Shown: positions 33,441-43,068 of the stretch, in pieces
How positions within the stretch are numbered: position 1 is the first letter of the stretch
Layout: every line of letters begins with the position of its first letter
From: Azorinus chamasolen
Taxonomy: Eukaryota > Mollusca > Bivalvia > Cardiida > Solecurtidae
Direction: 5' to 3'
DNA: 64,000 nucleotides
Assembly (NCBI GenBank): GCA_963576725.1
Contig: OY755242.1
Location: 9,267,132 to 9,331,131, forward strand
The notes under the pieces: generated by a model
Databases searched by the model: none
The model's input: the letters and a program-made list of their open reading frames with translations, nothing else
What the model was told of the DNA's origin: nothing
Translations under genes and position numbers: made by a program

Positions 33441-34567
33441 AATAATATTTCATATTTTTATGGCGTTCGGAAACGCCAAATAGCAGTCGGTCTCTTTACG
33501 GCAATGAGTTCACTTGTCTAGTGAACATGCGCGAGACAAAAACAATCAATTCTGCACTAGTTTTGTTGTAAAATGTTCATGTATTTGTTTACTCTTCGTG
33601 TATTTAATAATGTTGCGCTAAGTAAGATAATTAATACTAATCTACACAAAGATAAACTAATTTTTTAATAAAATCCAAAGAAGACGCGAACGAATATTTT
33701 TACCGTAGTTTTCGCAACAGCTTGGCGATCTAAAGTTGAAAGAATATCGCCGAGGTTTCCGATTGCATTTTTATACACATTCGTAACTGATTAGCATATA
33801 GACCTACATTTTCAGTCAATCAAACTGCCTTTTGCGTCGTTTCTGTCATTTCCGTTTGACCCGTACTCAAATTACAAAATAGGAAGTTTCATAAAGGACA
33901 AGGTCAATTCATTTGATTATCAGCACGCGCCGAAAAAATAGAAAACATCCGGTTTCATCCAATATATTTGAGGAAATGAATTATTTACAGTCCAGTTCAC
34001 TTTATACATTCCAAATATTTTTGTAGACAGTGTATCAAAATTAAAAACAAATTAGCATTTACTATCGATGTATTTCTACCGCCATCTTTATAAGATAACT
34101 ACCCAGAGGCTAGTTATAGCCATTTCCCCCATTTTATCACGAAGTACGAGAGAAACAAAATGCACCAACATACTGAATATGGAACAGAGTTACTGAACTG
34201 AACTATAGAATAAAAACAAAATTCAACACACAGCCTTAAACTTAAGCAGCCAATGTGAGCAACGAACTGAGGATAAAGCGTTTGGGAGATTTGATGACTG
34301 CACATACATGATACAAGTACCCACTTTTATTGGTTCTGTTGATAGTTTATGTTGTTTTGTTAGTTCTACGATCTCTAGTTAGAGTTCATCTTTCGTTATG
34401 TGTATTCAATGAAACGAGCACTTGTTAATCGTAGTGCGCATGCGCGAAAATAGACGCTTAGGGTGTCGAAACCAGGAGACAACATGCTAAATAAGATACT
34501 TCTTGCATGTCTATATATAAACAGCAGACCATCAGATGGCCCCTTTGGTTTCAGTCCGTCATATTTG
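33441..34567. other. Low-repeat DNA, no gene recognised
   Basis: Contains a hairpin TGGCGTTCGGAAACGCCA (33461-33478) and an NRF-1-type palindrome at 34435-34446. No exon with both splice sites is convincing. The sequence does not match other parts of the window. Confidence 0.35.
34435..34446. promoter_or_regulatory. NRF-1-type palindrome
   Basis: TGCGCATGCGCG, identical to the motif at 1150-1161. No coding exon was found close by, so it may mark an unseen promoter or be chance. Confidence 0.3.
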
Positions 34568-34881
34568 TATGCCCCCAGTCAACGAGGAGGGGGTGATTTT
34601 GCCCTGTTTGTTGGTTTGTTGGCTTGGTTCAAACTTTAATGTTGGCAATAATTGTGTGGCCATTGCACATACATACTTCAAACCTGGCGTGCCTGCGCAA
34701 CTTACGGAGGTGAACTATTTTTTATTTTTTTTCGGGGGGGGGGGAGGGGGGGGGGGGAGGGGGGGGGGCTTATTAAAATCAAGGTCATATAACATATAAC
34801 AGTTAAATGTCAAATTAAATTACGAGTCAAATTTATATTGGTGACAATCAGTGGCATAGTGTTTCACAAACACGTGTTGTT
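34568..34881 (+). mobile_element. Family D-like short element
   Basis: 5' TATGCCCCCAGTCAACGAGG and 3' GTGGCATAGTGTTTCACAAA, with the hairpin GTGTTTCACAAACAC and GTGTTGTT. One core unit only, interrupted by a G tract (34734-34768). Confidence 0.6.
34734..34768 (+). repeat. Poly-G tract with G-quadruplex potential
   Basis: 35 bases of G interrupted by two A residues. Long G runs like this are prone to sequencing and assembly length errors. Confidence 0.9.
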
Positions 34882-34891
34882 AATTAATATT

Positions 34892-35946
34892 TATACCCCC
34901 ACAAACAGAGTTTGAGGGGGGGTATACTGGAATCAGCCTGTCGGTCGGTTGGTCGGCGAACTCCTCCTTCAGTTTCAACTCAATTCACTTGACACTTGGC
35001 ATACTTGTTAATCAGGAGTAGTAGATGTGCAATACACAAATTTCAGGTCTGTGAGACCTTGACCTTGACCTTGACCTTTGGCATTGAAATTGGTCTTGAA
35101 ATTGGCAGGCAAAAACTTGTACTTTGAACTCCTCCTTCAAGCTCAACCTGATTCACTTGACACTTGGCATAAATGTTACTCAGGAGTAGTAGATGTTCAA
35201 GACACAAATTTCAGGTCTCTGTGACCTTGACCTTGACCTTTTGCCTTGAAATTGGTCTTGAAATTGGCAGCCAAAATCTTGTACTTTGAACTCCTCCTTC
35301 AATTTCAACCTGATTCACTTGATACTTGGCATAAATGTTACTCAGGTGTAGTAGATGTGCAAGACACAAATTTCAGGTCTCTGTGACCTTGACCTTGACC
35401 TTTGGCCTTGAAATTGGTCTTGAAATTGGCAGGCAAAATCTTGTACGGCGAACTCCTCCTTCAATTTCAACCTGATTCACTCTATACTTGGCATAAATGT
35501 TACTCAGGAGTAGTAGATGTGCAAGACACAAATTTCAGGTCTCTGTGACCTTTATCTTGATCTTTGGCCTTGAAATTGGTCTTGAAATTGGCAGGCATAA
35601 TCTTGTACTTTGAACTCCTCCTTCAATTTCAACCTGATTCACTTTATACTTGGCATAAATGTTACTCAGGAGTAGTAGATGTGCAAGACACAAATTTCAG
35701 GTCTCTGTGACCTTGACCTTTGGCCTTGAAATTGGTCTTGAAATTGGCAGGCAAAATCTTGTACGGCAAACTCCTCCTTCACTTTCAACCAGATTTACTA
35801 AAGTGATACTTGGCATAAATGTTACTCAGGAGTAGTAGATGTGCAAGACACAAGTTTCAGGTCTCTGTGACCTTGACCTTGACCTTTGACCTTTGTCCTG
35901 TACTTTGAACTCCTCCTTCATTTGTCAACCTGATTCACTTTGAACT
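34892..35946 (+). mobile_element. Family E element truncated by the assembly gap
   Basis: 5' TATACCCCCACAAACAGAG with partner TGAGGGGGGGTATACTGG, then CGGTCGGTTGGTCGGCG. About six units of 150-160 bp follow (AACTCCTCCTTCAATTTCAA, GTTACTCAGGAGTAGTAGAT, GTGACCTTGACCTTGACC). The 3' end falls in the gap. Confidence 0.7.
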
Positions 35947-36146
35947 NNNNNNNNNNNNNNNNNNNNNNNNNNNNNNNNNNNNNNNNNNNNNNNNNNNNNN
36001 NNNNNNNNNNNNNNNNNNNNNNNNNNNNNNNNNNNNNNNNNNNNNNNNNNNNNNNNNNNNNNNNNNNNNNNNNNNNNNNNNNNNNNNNNNNNNNNNNNNN
36101 NNNNNNNNNNNNNNNNNNNNNNNNNNNNNNNNNNNNNNNNNNNNNN
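35947..36146. other. Assembly gap, 200 N
   Basis: Exactly 200 undetermined bases, probably a placeholder for an unresolved repeat. Family E sequence ends at the left edge and reversed family B 3' sequence starts at the right edge. Open frames crossing it are artefacts. Confidence 1.
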
Positions 36147-36226
36147 CCCTTAATCGCTCACCTGTTCGTAACAGATTAATGATTTCGATGACAGATTGCA
36201 CAATTTGAAAAATCTTGGTAGAAAAC
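36147..36226 (-). mobile_element. Family B 3' fragment at the gap edge
   Basis: Reverse complement of 51305-51385 (CGCTCACCTGTTCGTAACAG). The terminal hairpin is lost in the gap. Confidence 0.6.
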
Positions 36227-36368
36227 TGAATTCCTGGTCTTCGGCACTTCGAATAACCGGGACTCGACTGTATGTTTCTATTGAAAACTGGCCACCCCTT
36301 CTGTAGAGGACCTGAACATGATGCTATGTGCCAAATATGAAATCTGAGTACAGTCTAATCACGATACT
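36227..36368 (-). repeat. Inverse copy of 20549-20690
   Basis: One mismatch in 142 bp by eye. It ends inside the TIR of the element at 19305-20566 (GTACAGTCTAATCACGATAC), and so carries a shared junction between unrelated repeats. Confidence 0.85.
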
Positions 36369-36614
36369 CTGGCATTTGAGGGAAGGTGTCTGGGTCAACT
36401 CTGTTTAAATAATTTATCTGAAAAATCATAAGAAACAGGTAGGTAAGATTTCAATATCTATCAAAATCCAGTAACAAACAGAGCAGATCCTGATCAGACT
36501 GCTCCTATATAATCTGGGTCTACTATTATAACAATATTTTTTCAAAATATAGTTTTCCTTTTATAAATTCAAAAATATTTGTTATTAATTTATTTTTTTA
36601 TAACTGTGGCATTT
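36369..36614. repeat. Palindromic-MITE fragment and AT-rich segment
   Basis: 36375-36405 is inverted relative to 38604-38640, so inverted arms flank the family A element between them. 36520-36614 recurs in direct orientation at about 40055-40160 (CAGTTTTCCTTTTATAAATT, AACTGTGGCATTTTT). Confidence 0.5.
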
Positions 36615-38602
36615 TTAGCTCACCAGAGCACAAAGTGCTCAGGGTGAGCTTTTGTGATCGCCCGTTGTCCGTCGTCGTCCGTCGTTCGTCGTTCATCGTC
36701 CGTCGTCAACAATTTGAACCTTTAAAAATCTTCTCCTCTGAATCTACAGGGATCTCAACTTTCATCTTTGGCACATAGCATCATATTCAGGTCCTCTACA
36801 AAAGTGATATAAATTATGCCCCTGGGGTCAAAATTGACCCCGCCCCAGGGGTGCCTTGTTTTCAATAGAAACATATAGTAAAACTTTGAAAATCTTCTCC
36901 TCTGAAACCAGAAGCTTCTCAGCTTTCATAATTGGCACATAGCATCATGTTCAGGTCCTCTACTAAAGTTATATAAATTATGGCCCTGGGGTCAAAATTG
37001 GCCCCACCCCAGGGGTGGGCAGTTTTCAATAGAATCATATAGTGCAATCTTTGAAAATCTTCTTCTCTGAAACTGGAAGGCTCTCAGCTTTCATATTTGG
37101 CACATAGCATCATGTTCAGGTCCTCTACAAAAGTTATATAAATTATGGCCCCAGGGTCAAAATTGGCCCCGCCCCAGGGGTGGGCAGTTTTCAATAGAAA
37201 CAAATAGTGAAATCTTTGAAAATCTTCTCCTCTGAAACTGGAAGGCTCTCAGCTTTCATATTTGGCACATAGCATCATGTTCAGGTCCTCTACAAAAGTT
37301 ATATAAATTATGGCCCCGGGGTCAAAATTGGCCCCGCCCCAGGGATGGGCAGGTTTCGAAGGAAACAAATAGTGAAATCTTTGAAAATCTTCTCCTCTGA
37401 AACTCGAAGGTTCTCAGCTTTCATATTTGGCACATAGAATCATGTTCAGGTCCTCTACAAAAGTTATATAAACTATGGCCCCGGGGTCAAAATTGGCCCC
37501 GTCCCAGGGGTGGGCAGTTTTCAATAGAAACAAATAGTGAAATCTTTGAAAATCTTCTTGTCTGAAACTGGAAGGTTCTTAGCTTACATATTTGGCACAG
37601 AGCATCATGTTCAGGTCCTCTACAAATGTTATATAAATTATGGCCCAGGGGTCAAAATTGGCCCCGCCCCACAGGGGTGGGCAGTTTTCAATAGAAACAA
37701 ATAATGAAATCCTTGAAAATCTTTTCCTGTGAAACTGGATGGTTCTCAGCTTTCATATTTGGCACATAGCATCATGTTCAGGTCTTATACAAAAATTATA
37801 TAAAGTATGGCCCCGGGGTCAAAATTGGCCCCACCCCAAGGATGGGCAGTTTTCAATAGAAACAAATAGTGAAATCTTTGAAAATCTTCTTCTCTGAAAC
37901 TGGAAGGCTCTCAGCTCTCATATTTGGCACATAGCATCATGTTCAGGTCCTCTACAAAAGTTATATAAATTATGGGCCCTGGGGTCAAAATTGGCCCCGC
38001 CCCAGGGTAGGGCAGTTTTCAATAGAAACAAATAGTGAACTCCTTGAAAATCTTTTCCTGTGAAACTGGAAGGTTCTCAGCTTTCATATTTGGCACATAG
38101 CATCATGTTCAGGTCTTATACAAAATCTATATAAAGTATGGCCCCGGGGTCAAAATTGGCCCCGCCCCAGGGGTGGGCAGTTTTCAATAGAAACAAATAG
38201 TGAAATCTTTGAAAATCTTCTTCTCTGAAACTGGAAGGTTCCTAGCTTTTATATTTGGCACAGAGCATCATGTTCAGGTCCTCTACAAAAGTTATATAAA
38301 TTATGACCCTGGGGTCAAAATTGGCCCTGCCACAGGGGTAGTAGACAGTTTTCAATAGAAACATATTGAGAAAACTGAGAAAATCTTCTTCTCTGAAACT
38401 GGAAGGTTAATCTCAGCTTTCATATTTGGCTCATAGCATCATGTTCAGGTCCCCTACAAGTTTTTCTAAATTATTCCCCTGGGGTCAAAATTGGCCCGCC
38501 CCAGGGCCGGCTAGTTCTCTATAGAAACATATAATGAAAACTTTGAAAATCTTCTTCTCTGATTGTCTGGTGAGTGCTTCAGGGCCATTCTGGCCCTCTT
38601 GT
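36615..38602 (+). mobile_element. Family A element, complete, longest copy
   Basis: 5' TTAGCTCACCAGAGCACAAA and GTGCTCAGGGTGAGC, then CGTCGTCGTCCGTCG. About eleven units of 160-170 bp follow (CTGAAACTGGAAGGTTCTCA, CATATTTGGCACATAGCATC, GGTCAAAATTGGCCCCGCCC). The 3' end is TCTGGTGAG, the hairpin GGGCCATTCTGGCCC and CTTGTT. Non-coding. Confidence 0.85.
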
Positions 38603-38651
38603 TAAACAGAGTAGACCCAGACACCACCCATCAAATGCCAGAAAATAATAA

Positions 38652-40009
38652 TAACTAGAACTGTAAGCCACAGGCTAACGAATACCCCCCACCTGGCTGC
38701 TTGTCAGAACACCTATCATCAATCGTTGAACATATGTACATACAGAAACATGAAGAGATTTATAAAACCCAATTTATGTAATAATAATGAAAAGATGTTC
38801 AGCAATAAAGAAAAATGTAATATTCAATTCAAGATAAAGCAACTTTTACCAAATATTGTCAAGTCCAAAAAGGGAAAAAAGTCTGTTGTTAAAATTCAAA
38901 GAAGTGTTAAGGCTGCTGCCAGACAATGTCATCCAATAAGTTCAAGCAGCTTTGTTTATTTTTGTGAAGTGTCAACTCCAAAGTTCTAAACAAATAGGTA
39001 CCTTTTCAGAAAAACCTTAAGTTCAAGGACCATAACTGTGGGGAAAATTATTCAACCAGACCAATATTCAAACTTAAGCTGCAACTCATCTAGATTTATA
39101 TTTTTGTTAAATATAAAGTTGATATCTCCAAGCACTTCCAAAGAAACACCAGAAAATTGAAAATTTGATTAAAAAAATTAAGTTCAAGGGCCATAACTCT
39201 GGCAAAAATTATTCAACCAGACTGGGATTGGGAATTAAGCTGCAAATCATCTATATTTAGCTTTATGCCAAAAATAAAGTTAAAATCTCCAACCACTTCC
39301 AAAAAAGTCTGGAAAATTCAAAATTTGAAGAAAAAAATTGAAGTTCAAGAGCAATAACTCTGGAAATAATTATTGAACCGGACTGAGATTGTAATATAAG
39401 CTGTAACTTATCTAGATTTAGCTTTGTACTAAATATAGAGTTGATATCTCCAGTCAATTCCATTAAAAGTCCAGAAAACCGAAAAACATTGGTAGGAGAC
39501 TAAAAGGGGGAGATAACTCCTGAAGTAATGGTCCGATCATAATGAAAATATGCGGTGCACAGGTTTATATGGTCATATGGCTATACATGAAGTTTCAACA
39601 AAATTGAAGCAAAACTGTAGAAGAAGAAGGCCGGACAAAATTTTGTCCACGGACAGACAGACGGACATGCTAACAAATGGGTAGTTGTGTGACTTTTTCC
39701 TTTGATCTTTTCTTGTGGGACTAGTCCCACAAGAAAAACTATTTTTGGCTCTAACTTTGGAAAAGAATGATCTGGAAGCTAACCCTAACCCTAACCCTAT
39801 GTCCCACAACTGGCCAGGTTAATATCACAAGAAATGGCCAGGTTAATGTCACAAGAGATGGCCAGGTTAATGATTTTACTTGTGCAACTAGTTAGAAAAA
39901 GTCACACAACTACCCTTTGGTGAGTGCGGACGGACAGACGGACGGACAGACAGACGGACAACCTGATTCCAGTATACCCCCCCCCCAAACTTCGTTGTGG
40001 GGGGTATAA
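38652..40009 (-). mobile_element. Family E-like element on the minus strand, complete
   Basis: Read from the right: 5' TTATACCCCCCACAACGAAG with partner GGGGGGGGGTATACTGG, a CCGTCTGTCCG stretch holding a foldback MITE (39674-39920), and about four core units (GAGTTATGGCC-like, TTGAACTT). The 3' end is GGGGGGTATTCG, the hairpin CTGTGGCTTACAG and TTCTAGTT. The plus-strand open frame at 38726-38989 lies wholly inside and is not supported as a gene. Confidence 0.65.
39674..39920 (-). mobile_element. Foldback MITE with telomere-like core, copy 3
   Basis: Same element as 13622-13870 in opposite orientation, nearly identical, with CTAACCCTAACCCTAACCCT at 39778-39799. It again sits in a GGACAGACGG microsatellite, here in a family E rather than family D element. 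Confidence 0.8.
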
Positions 40010-40146
40010 ATACTTTTAATTTTGAACATATTTAAATGGTTTTATATACTAAAATTGATTATGAAATGATATTATAACATATTTTTTCAAATTATACAGT
40101 TTTCCTTTTATAAATTTAAAAATATGTTGTTGTTGTTTTTTAACTG

Positions 40147-40289
40147 TGGCATTTTTACCTATGGCATTTTTACCTAAGGCATTATTACCTAAGGCATTTT
40201 TACCACTTTACCTGTGGCATTTTTACCTGTGGCATTTTTACCTATGGCATATTTACCTAAGGCATTTTTACCTGTGGCATTTTTACCTA
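40147..40289. repeat. 15-bp minisatellite
   Basis: About nine copies of GGCATTTTTACCTAT and variants. The period is a multiple of three, which explains open frames on both strands (40146-40367, 40189-40452). Confidence 0.85.
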
Positions 40290-40452
40290 CATTCGTTTTT
40301 AACACATAACAACATAATGACAATAAGTGAAAGGTCACGTTCTGCTGCATACACCTTTGTGTGTTAAAACAGGAAGTGTGGCTGTCAGTGTTTTCAGAAA
40401 ACACGTTTGATGTCGCAGAATCATTTGATTTGGAGCACACCCTTTTCTGCAT

Positions 40453-40462
40453 ATATATAACC
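40453..40462 (+). promoter_or_regulatory. TATA-box-like sequence
   Basis: ATATATATAA lies about 25-35 bp upstream of the ATG at 40485, an unusually short distance for TATA to start codon. Weak evidence for a promoter. Confidence 0.25.
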
Positions 40463-40484
40463 TCTGTGTTTACAATTTTTGCAA

Positions 40485-40541
40485 ATGGCTGCCGAATTAA
40501 ATACTGAGGATATTTACACGCATCAAATCATTGCAAAAAAG
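40485..40541 (+). CDS. Possible short first coding exon, broken or bordered by a TIR element
   Basis: ATGGCTGCC starts a frame reading MAAELNTEDIYTHQIIAKK. A possible donor AAG|GTAAAT follows at 40542. Without splicing the frame stays open to a TGA at 40633. Twenty bases after the donor a 2.1-kb element with GGGCGAATC ends begins; on its far side a frame reads NSFVKAWETPRMNSCYLK and ends at another donor-like AAG|GTAATT (42753). The two sides may be parts of one exon split by the insertion, or the element may now be spliced out (CAG at 42681-42683 joins in frame). I do not recognise the protein. Confidence 0.3.
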
Positions 40542-41000
40542 GTAAATAGAGGCCTCAATAGGGCGAATCACCGTGAGGTCACGCGCACCTGTTATCTTAG
40601 CCGAGAAAAGCTTGGTGGGCAAAAAGACTGACAGCTGATATGTAAACAATAACAGAAACATTGACAGCACTTTGAAAACTTCTGTTAAAATTAATAAAAA
40701 ACGATTATGGTGCAATCGTTGATGATAGTTACATCGATAGTACATGTAAAAACATAAAAATGAACCGAAAATTGATTCTGGAAGATGAATTTACACGATA
40801 CAAACATCTCTATTTATAGTCGGTTGTACAACAAATAACACGACAGATCTACAATAAACTATTTGCCGGCTATGTAACAAAAATAACAACAGTTTAACAT
40901 GACAACCTGTGGAATTGAAAGATATAAGCTTTTCAAAGCATGGGTAATGCACAGTACAAAATGATAATAAAAAAAATAAAAAATATTGGTAAAATACATA

Positions 41001-41221
41001 AACCCGTTCCCTGCTCAGTATTCATGTAAGAAATAATGATATGATGACTATTTATAAGCTAATGTTTCTAATGACATTTGTAGACAGGATTGTTTTGTTG
41101 GTAGAAACTGAAGAGTCGGACCTATTACAATTTCATAAATAAACAGAGCAGCCCCAGTATGATCTGGGTATACGCTGTTTGCAAATACACGAACACACGC
41201 TTATATTAGAGAAAGAGTTAC
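41001..41221. mobile_element. Palindromic MITE copy
   Basis: Starts AAACCCGTTCCCTGCTCAGT and ends GAGAAAGAGTTA, with CAGAGCAGCCCCAGTATGAT and CTGGGTATACGCTGTTTGC inside. Related to 18266-18510. Confidence 0.55.
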
Positions 41222-41374
41222 ATCTTTGAATGCTTTAATTTTAAGGTGGAATGACCCATCATTGTTTAACTGTTTAACTGTAGATCCCATTCATTATATA
41301 ATAAGACTTAAATTTGCTATATGATTTTGAATAATAAACAGTGAAGACCCTGGTCAAAGGGTTGCTTGTTTAGC

Positions 41375-41375
<1 letters not shown>

Positions 41376-41405
<30 letters not shown>

Positions 41406-41498
41406 GTATGTATATATATATATTCCCCTGATGAGCAGTAGTGAAACCGGTAGGGAATAAAAATGTAAATCTTCACAAGTGGTGTCAATTTATCTTTT

Positions 41499-41534
<36 letters not shown>
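41376..41534. repeat. TA/TATG microsatellites flanking an 80-bp insert
   Basis: (TA)n runs at 41376-41420 and 41499-41534 enclose a distinct segment, 41421-41498, that begins with the hammerhead-like motif and continues AATGTAAATCTTCACAAGTG. This looks like a small insertion in a TA repeat. Confidence 0.75.
41422..41458 (+). ncRNA. Compact hammerhead ribozyme candidate
   Basis: The parts lie in the order of a type I hammerhead: stem I strand ATTCCC (41422-41427), core CTGATGA (41428-41434), minimal stem II GC-AGTA-GT (41435-41442), core GAA (41443-41445), short palindromic stem III ACCGGT (41446-41451), H17 = A (41452), then stem I strand GGGAAT (41453-41458), fully complementary to the first. 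Cleavage would fall after GGTA, at 41452/41453. Very short stem III and weak stem II resemble mini-hammerheads in Penelope-like retroelements, which may work as dimers. The downstream 40 bp could be the tail of such an element. Confidence 0.65.
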
Positions 41535-41537
<3 letters not shown>

Positions 41538-42867
41538 CTGGGTCTACATTTTGCAAATGTCAGTACTTTTATTCATCGCATTCAAAGATTCTAACAATAC
41601 ACACGATTTTTTTTTAGTACTAAAAATGAATTGTTTAAGACAGTTGGAGACTATATTATTACATTACTTACTCAGCCGAAATACTGCCAATTTACTTACT
41701 AGACCTAACAGTAACGATCAAAGGTGCCAGATGGTCAGTAAATCCCCTAATTTCTCAGCAGGGGACAAGGGTCAGCGATCACGGAACTGTCATCTATCAC
41801 ACACTGTCTTATCAACAAAGTTATGAACTATTACGTAACAGGAATGCTTCTATTGTGACAACTACCAAACTATGTGCCAATTGTCTAAAGTTATGATTTG
41901 TTAAGTAGCTTCCCGAACAGATTCAGATTCAGATTCGGATTAAAATTTTATTTAGAGTCGGTTTGATAATTACAACATGTAAACATTAGCTATGTATAGC
42001 TATTGACCGACATTAACAATGGAAGATAACTATGTTTTGACTAATTAGGTCTATGGCTAAGCATAATTAAATCCCAACAATTTAGATACATGTATATTCA
42101 AAAAGGTAGTTTATTGTGAAATATAGTTCTAAAGATAATATAGATATGATCTAGATCTATTCTAAAATACTTTTACTAGATCTGCTACGGTACTGTATAG
42201 TAGCCAGAAAGACAATTTACAACACAGGAATGAACGACATGAGACTGTATAACTTAATATCTAGATCTTAATTATTGAAATAAAACAAGAATTTTTTGTA
42301 ATATTGTTGATCTAAATTATTCGACATATCAGGCATGTCCAACAAATATATAAGAATGTCTCCCATTTCAAAGAAAGGCCAGATCAAGAGATCGTTTTTT
42401 TTGTGCGTGTTTTTTTTTTCAAAGTTCAGCTGGTAGTTTATAGGGCGGATTTATTTAATCTTCTTGTTATATCTATCCTTAGAAACTAAAACATAATTGT
42501 CATTATAGTCAGAGGATACAGTAAATGTACAGAAATCAACAATTCAAAACCAACACAGTCATTAAATGATGTGTAGGCTAACTGTTGCCTACCCTTTACA
42601 TAGGGTTACATAGGTAGGTAATGGTCTTTTTGCCCACCAGTAAACTGCGCATGCGCGAAATCGACGGGTTTGTTTACAAACAGAGATTCGCCCTATTAAA
42701 CTCGTTTGTAAAAGCTTGGGAAACCCCACGCATGAATAGTTGCTATTTGAAGGTAATTTTTATATTTAAACACTTTGTTGGTTTAAATTGCCAACTTCCT
42801 GTAAAATGCTTTAGGGATGCTGATGATGCAAAAAATGGCCAAAGGTCCATCCTCGAGAAAATAAATA

Positions 42868-43068
42868 GGGGGGGGGGGCAAATGTCCGCCCAAGCTAAAC
42901 CGCTAGGGGGGGGGGCAAATGTCCGCCCAAGTCAAACGAGGGGGCATATGTCAGGGGGGCAAATGTCCGCCCAAGCTAAAACACCAGGGGGGCAAATGTC
43001 CGCCCATGCTCAAATAGGGGGCAAAGGTCCGGGGGGGGGGGGCAAGTGTCCGGGGGGCAAATGTCCGT
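42868..43068. repeat. G-rich minisatellite
   Basis: About six units of GGGGGGGCAAATGTCCGCCC followed by AAGCTAAAC or variants. It produces the Gly/Gln-rich tail of an open frame (42621-43070) that I do not accept as a gene. Confidence 0.85.

Larger units (their letters stand above)
40561..42693. mobile_element. 2.1-kb element with GGGCGAATC inverted ends
   Basis: Ends GGGCGAATC (40561) and GATTCGCCC (to 42693) are inverted and flanked by TA on both sides. A second inverted block lies about 55 bp inside each end (GGTGGGCAAAAAGAC at 40617; GTCTTTTTGCCCACC at 42623). The right arm carries TGCGCATGCGCG (42646-42657). No transposase is recognised. Inside are a palindromic MITE (41001-41221), the hammerhead candidate and TA microsatellites. 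Confidence 0.5.

Noticed and set aside
35935..36201. Open frames spanning 35940-36200
   Set aside because: They consist mostly of undetermined bases from the assembly gap.
38726..38989. 87-residue frame with a basic middle
   Set aside because: It lies wholly within the reversed family E-like element and resembles no known family.
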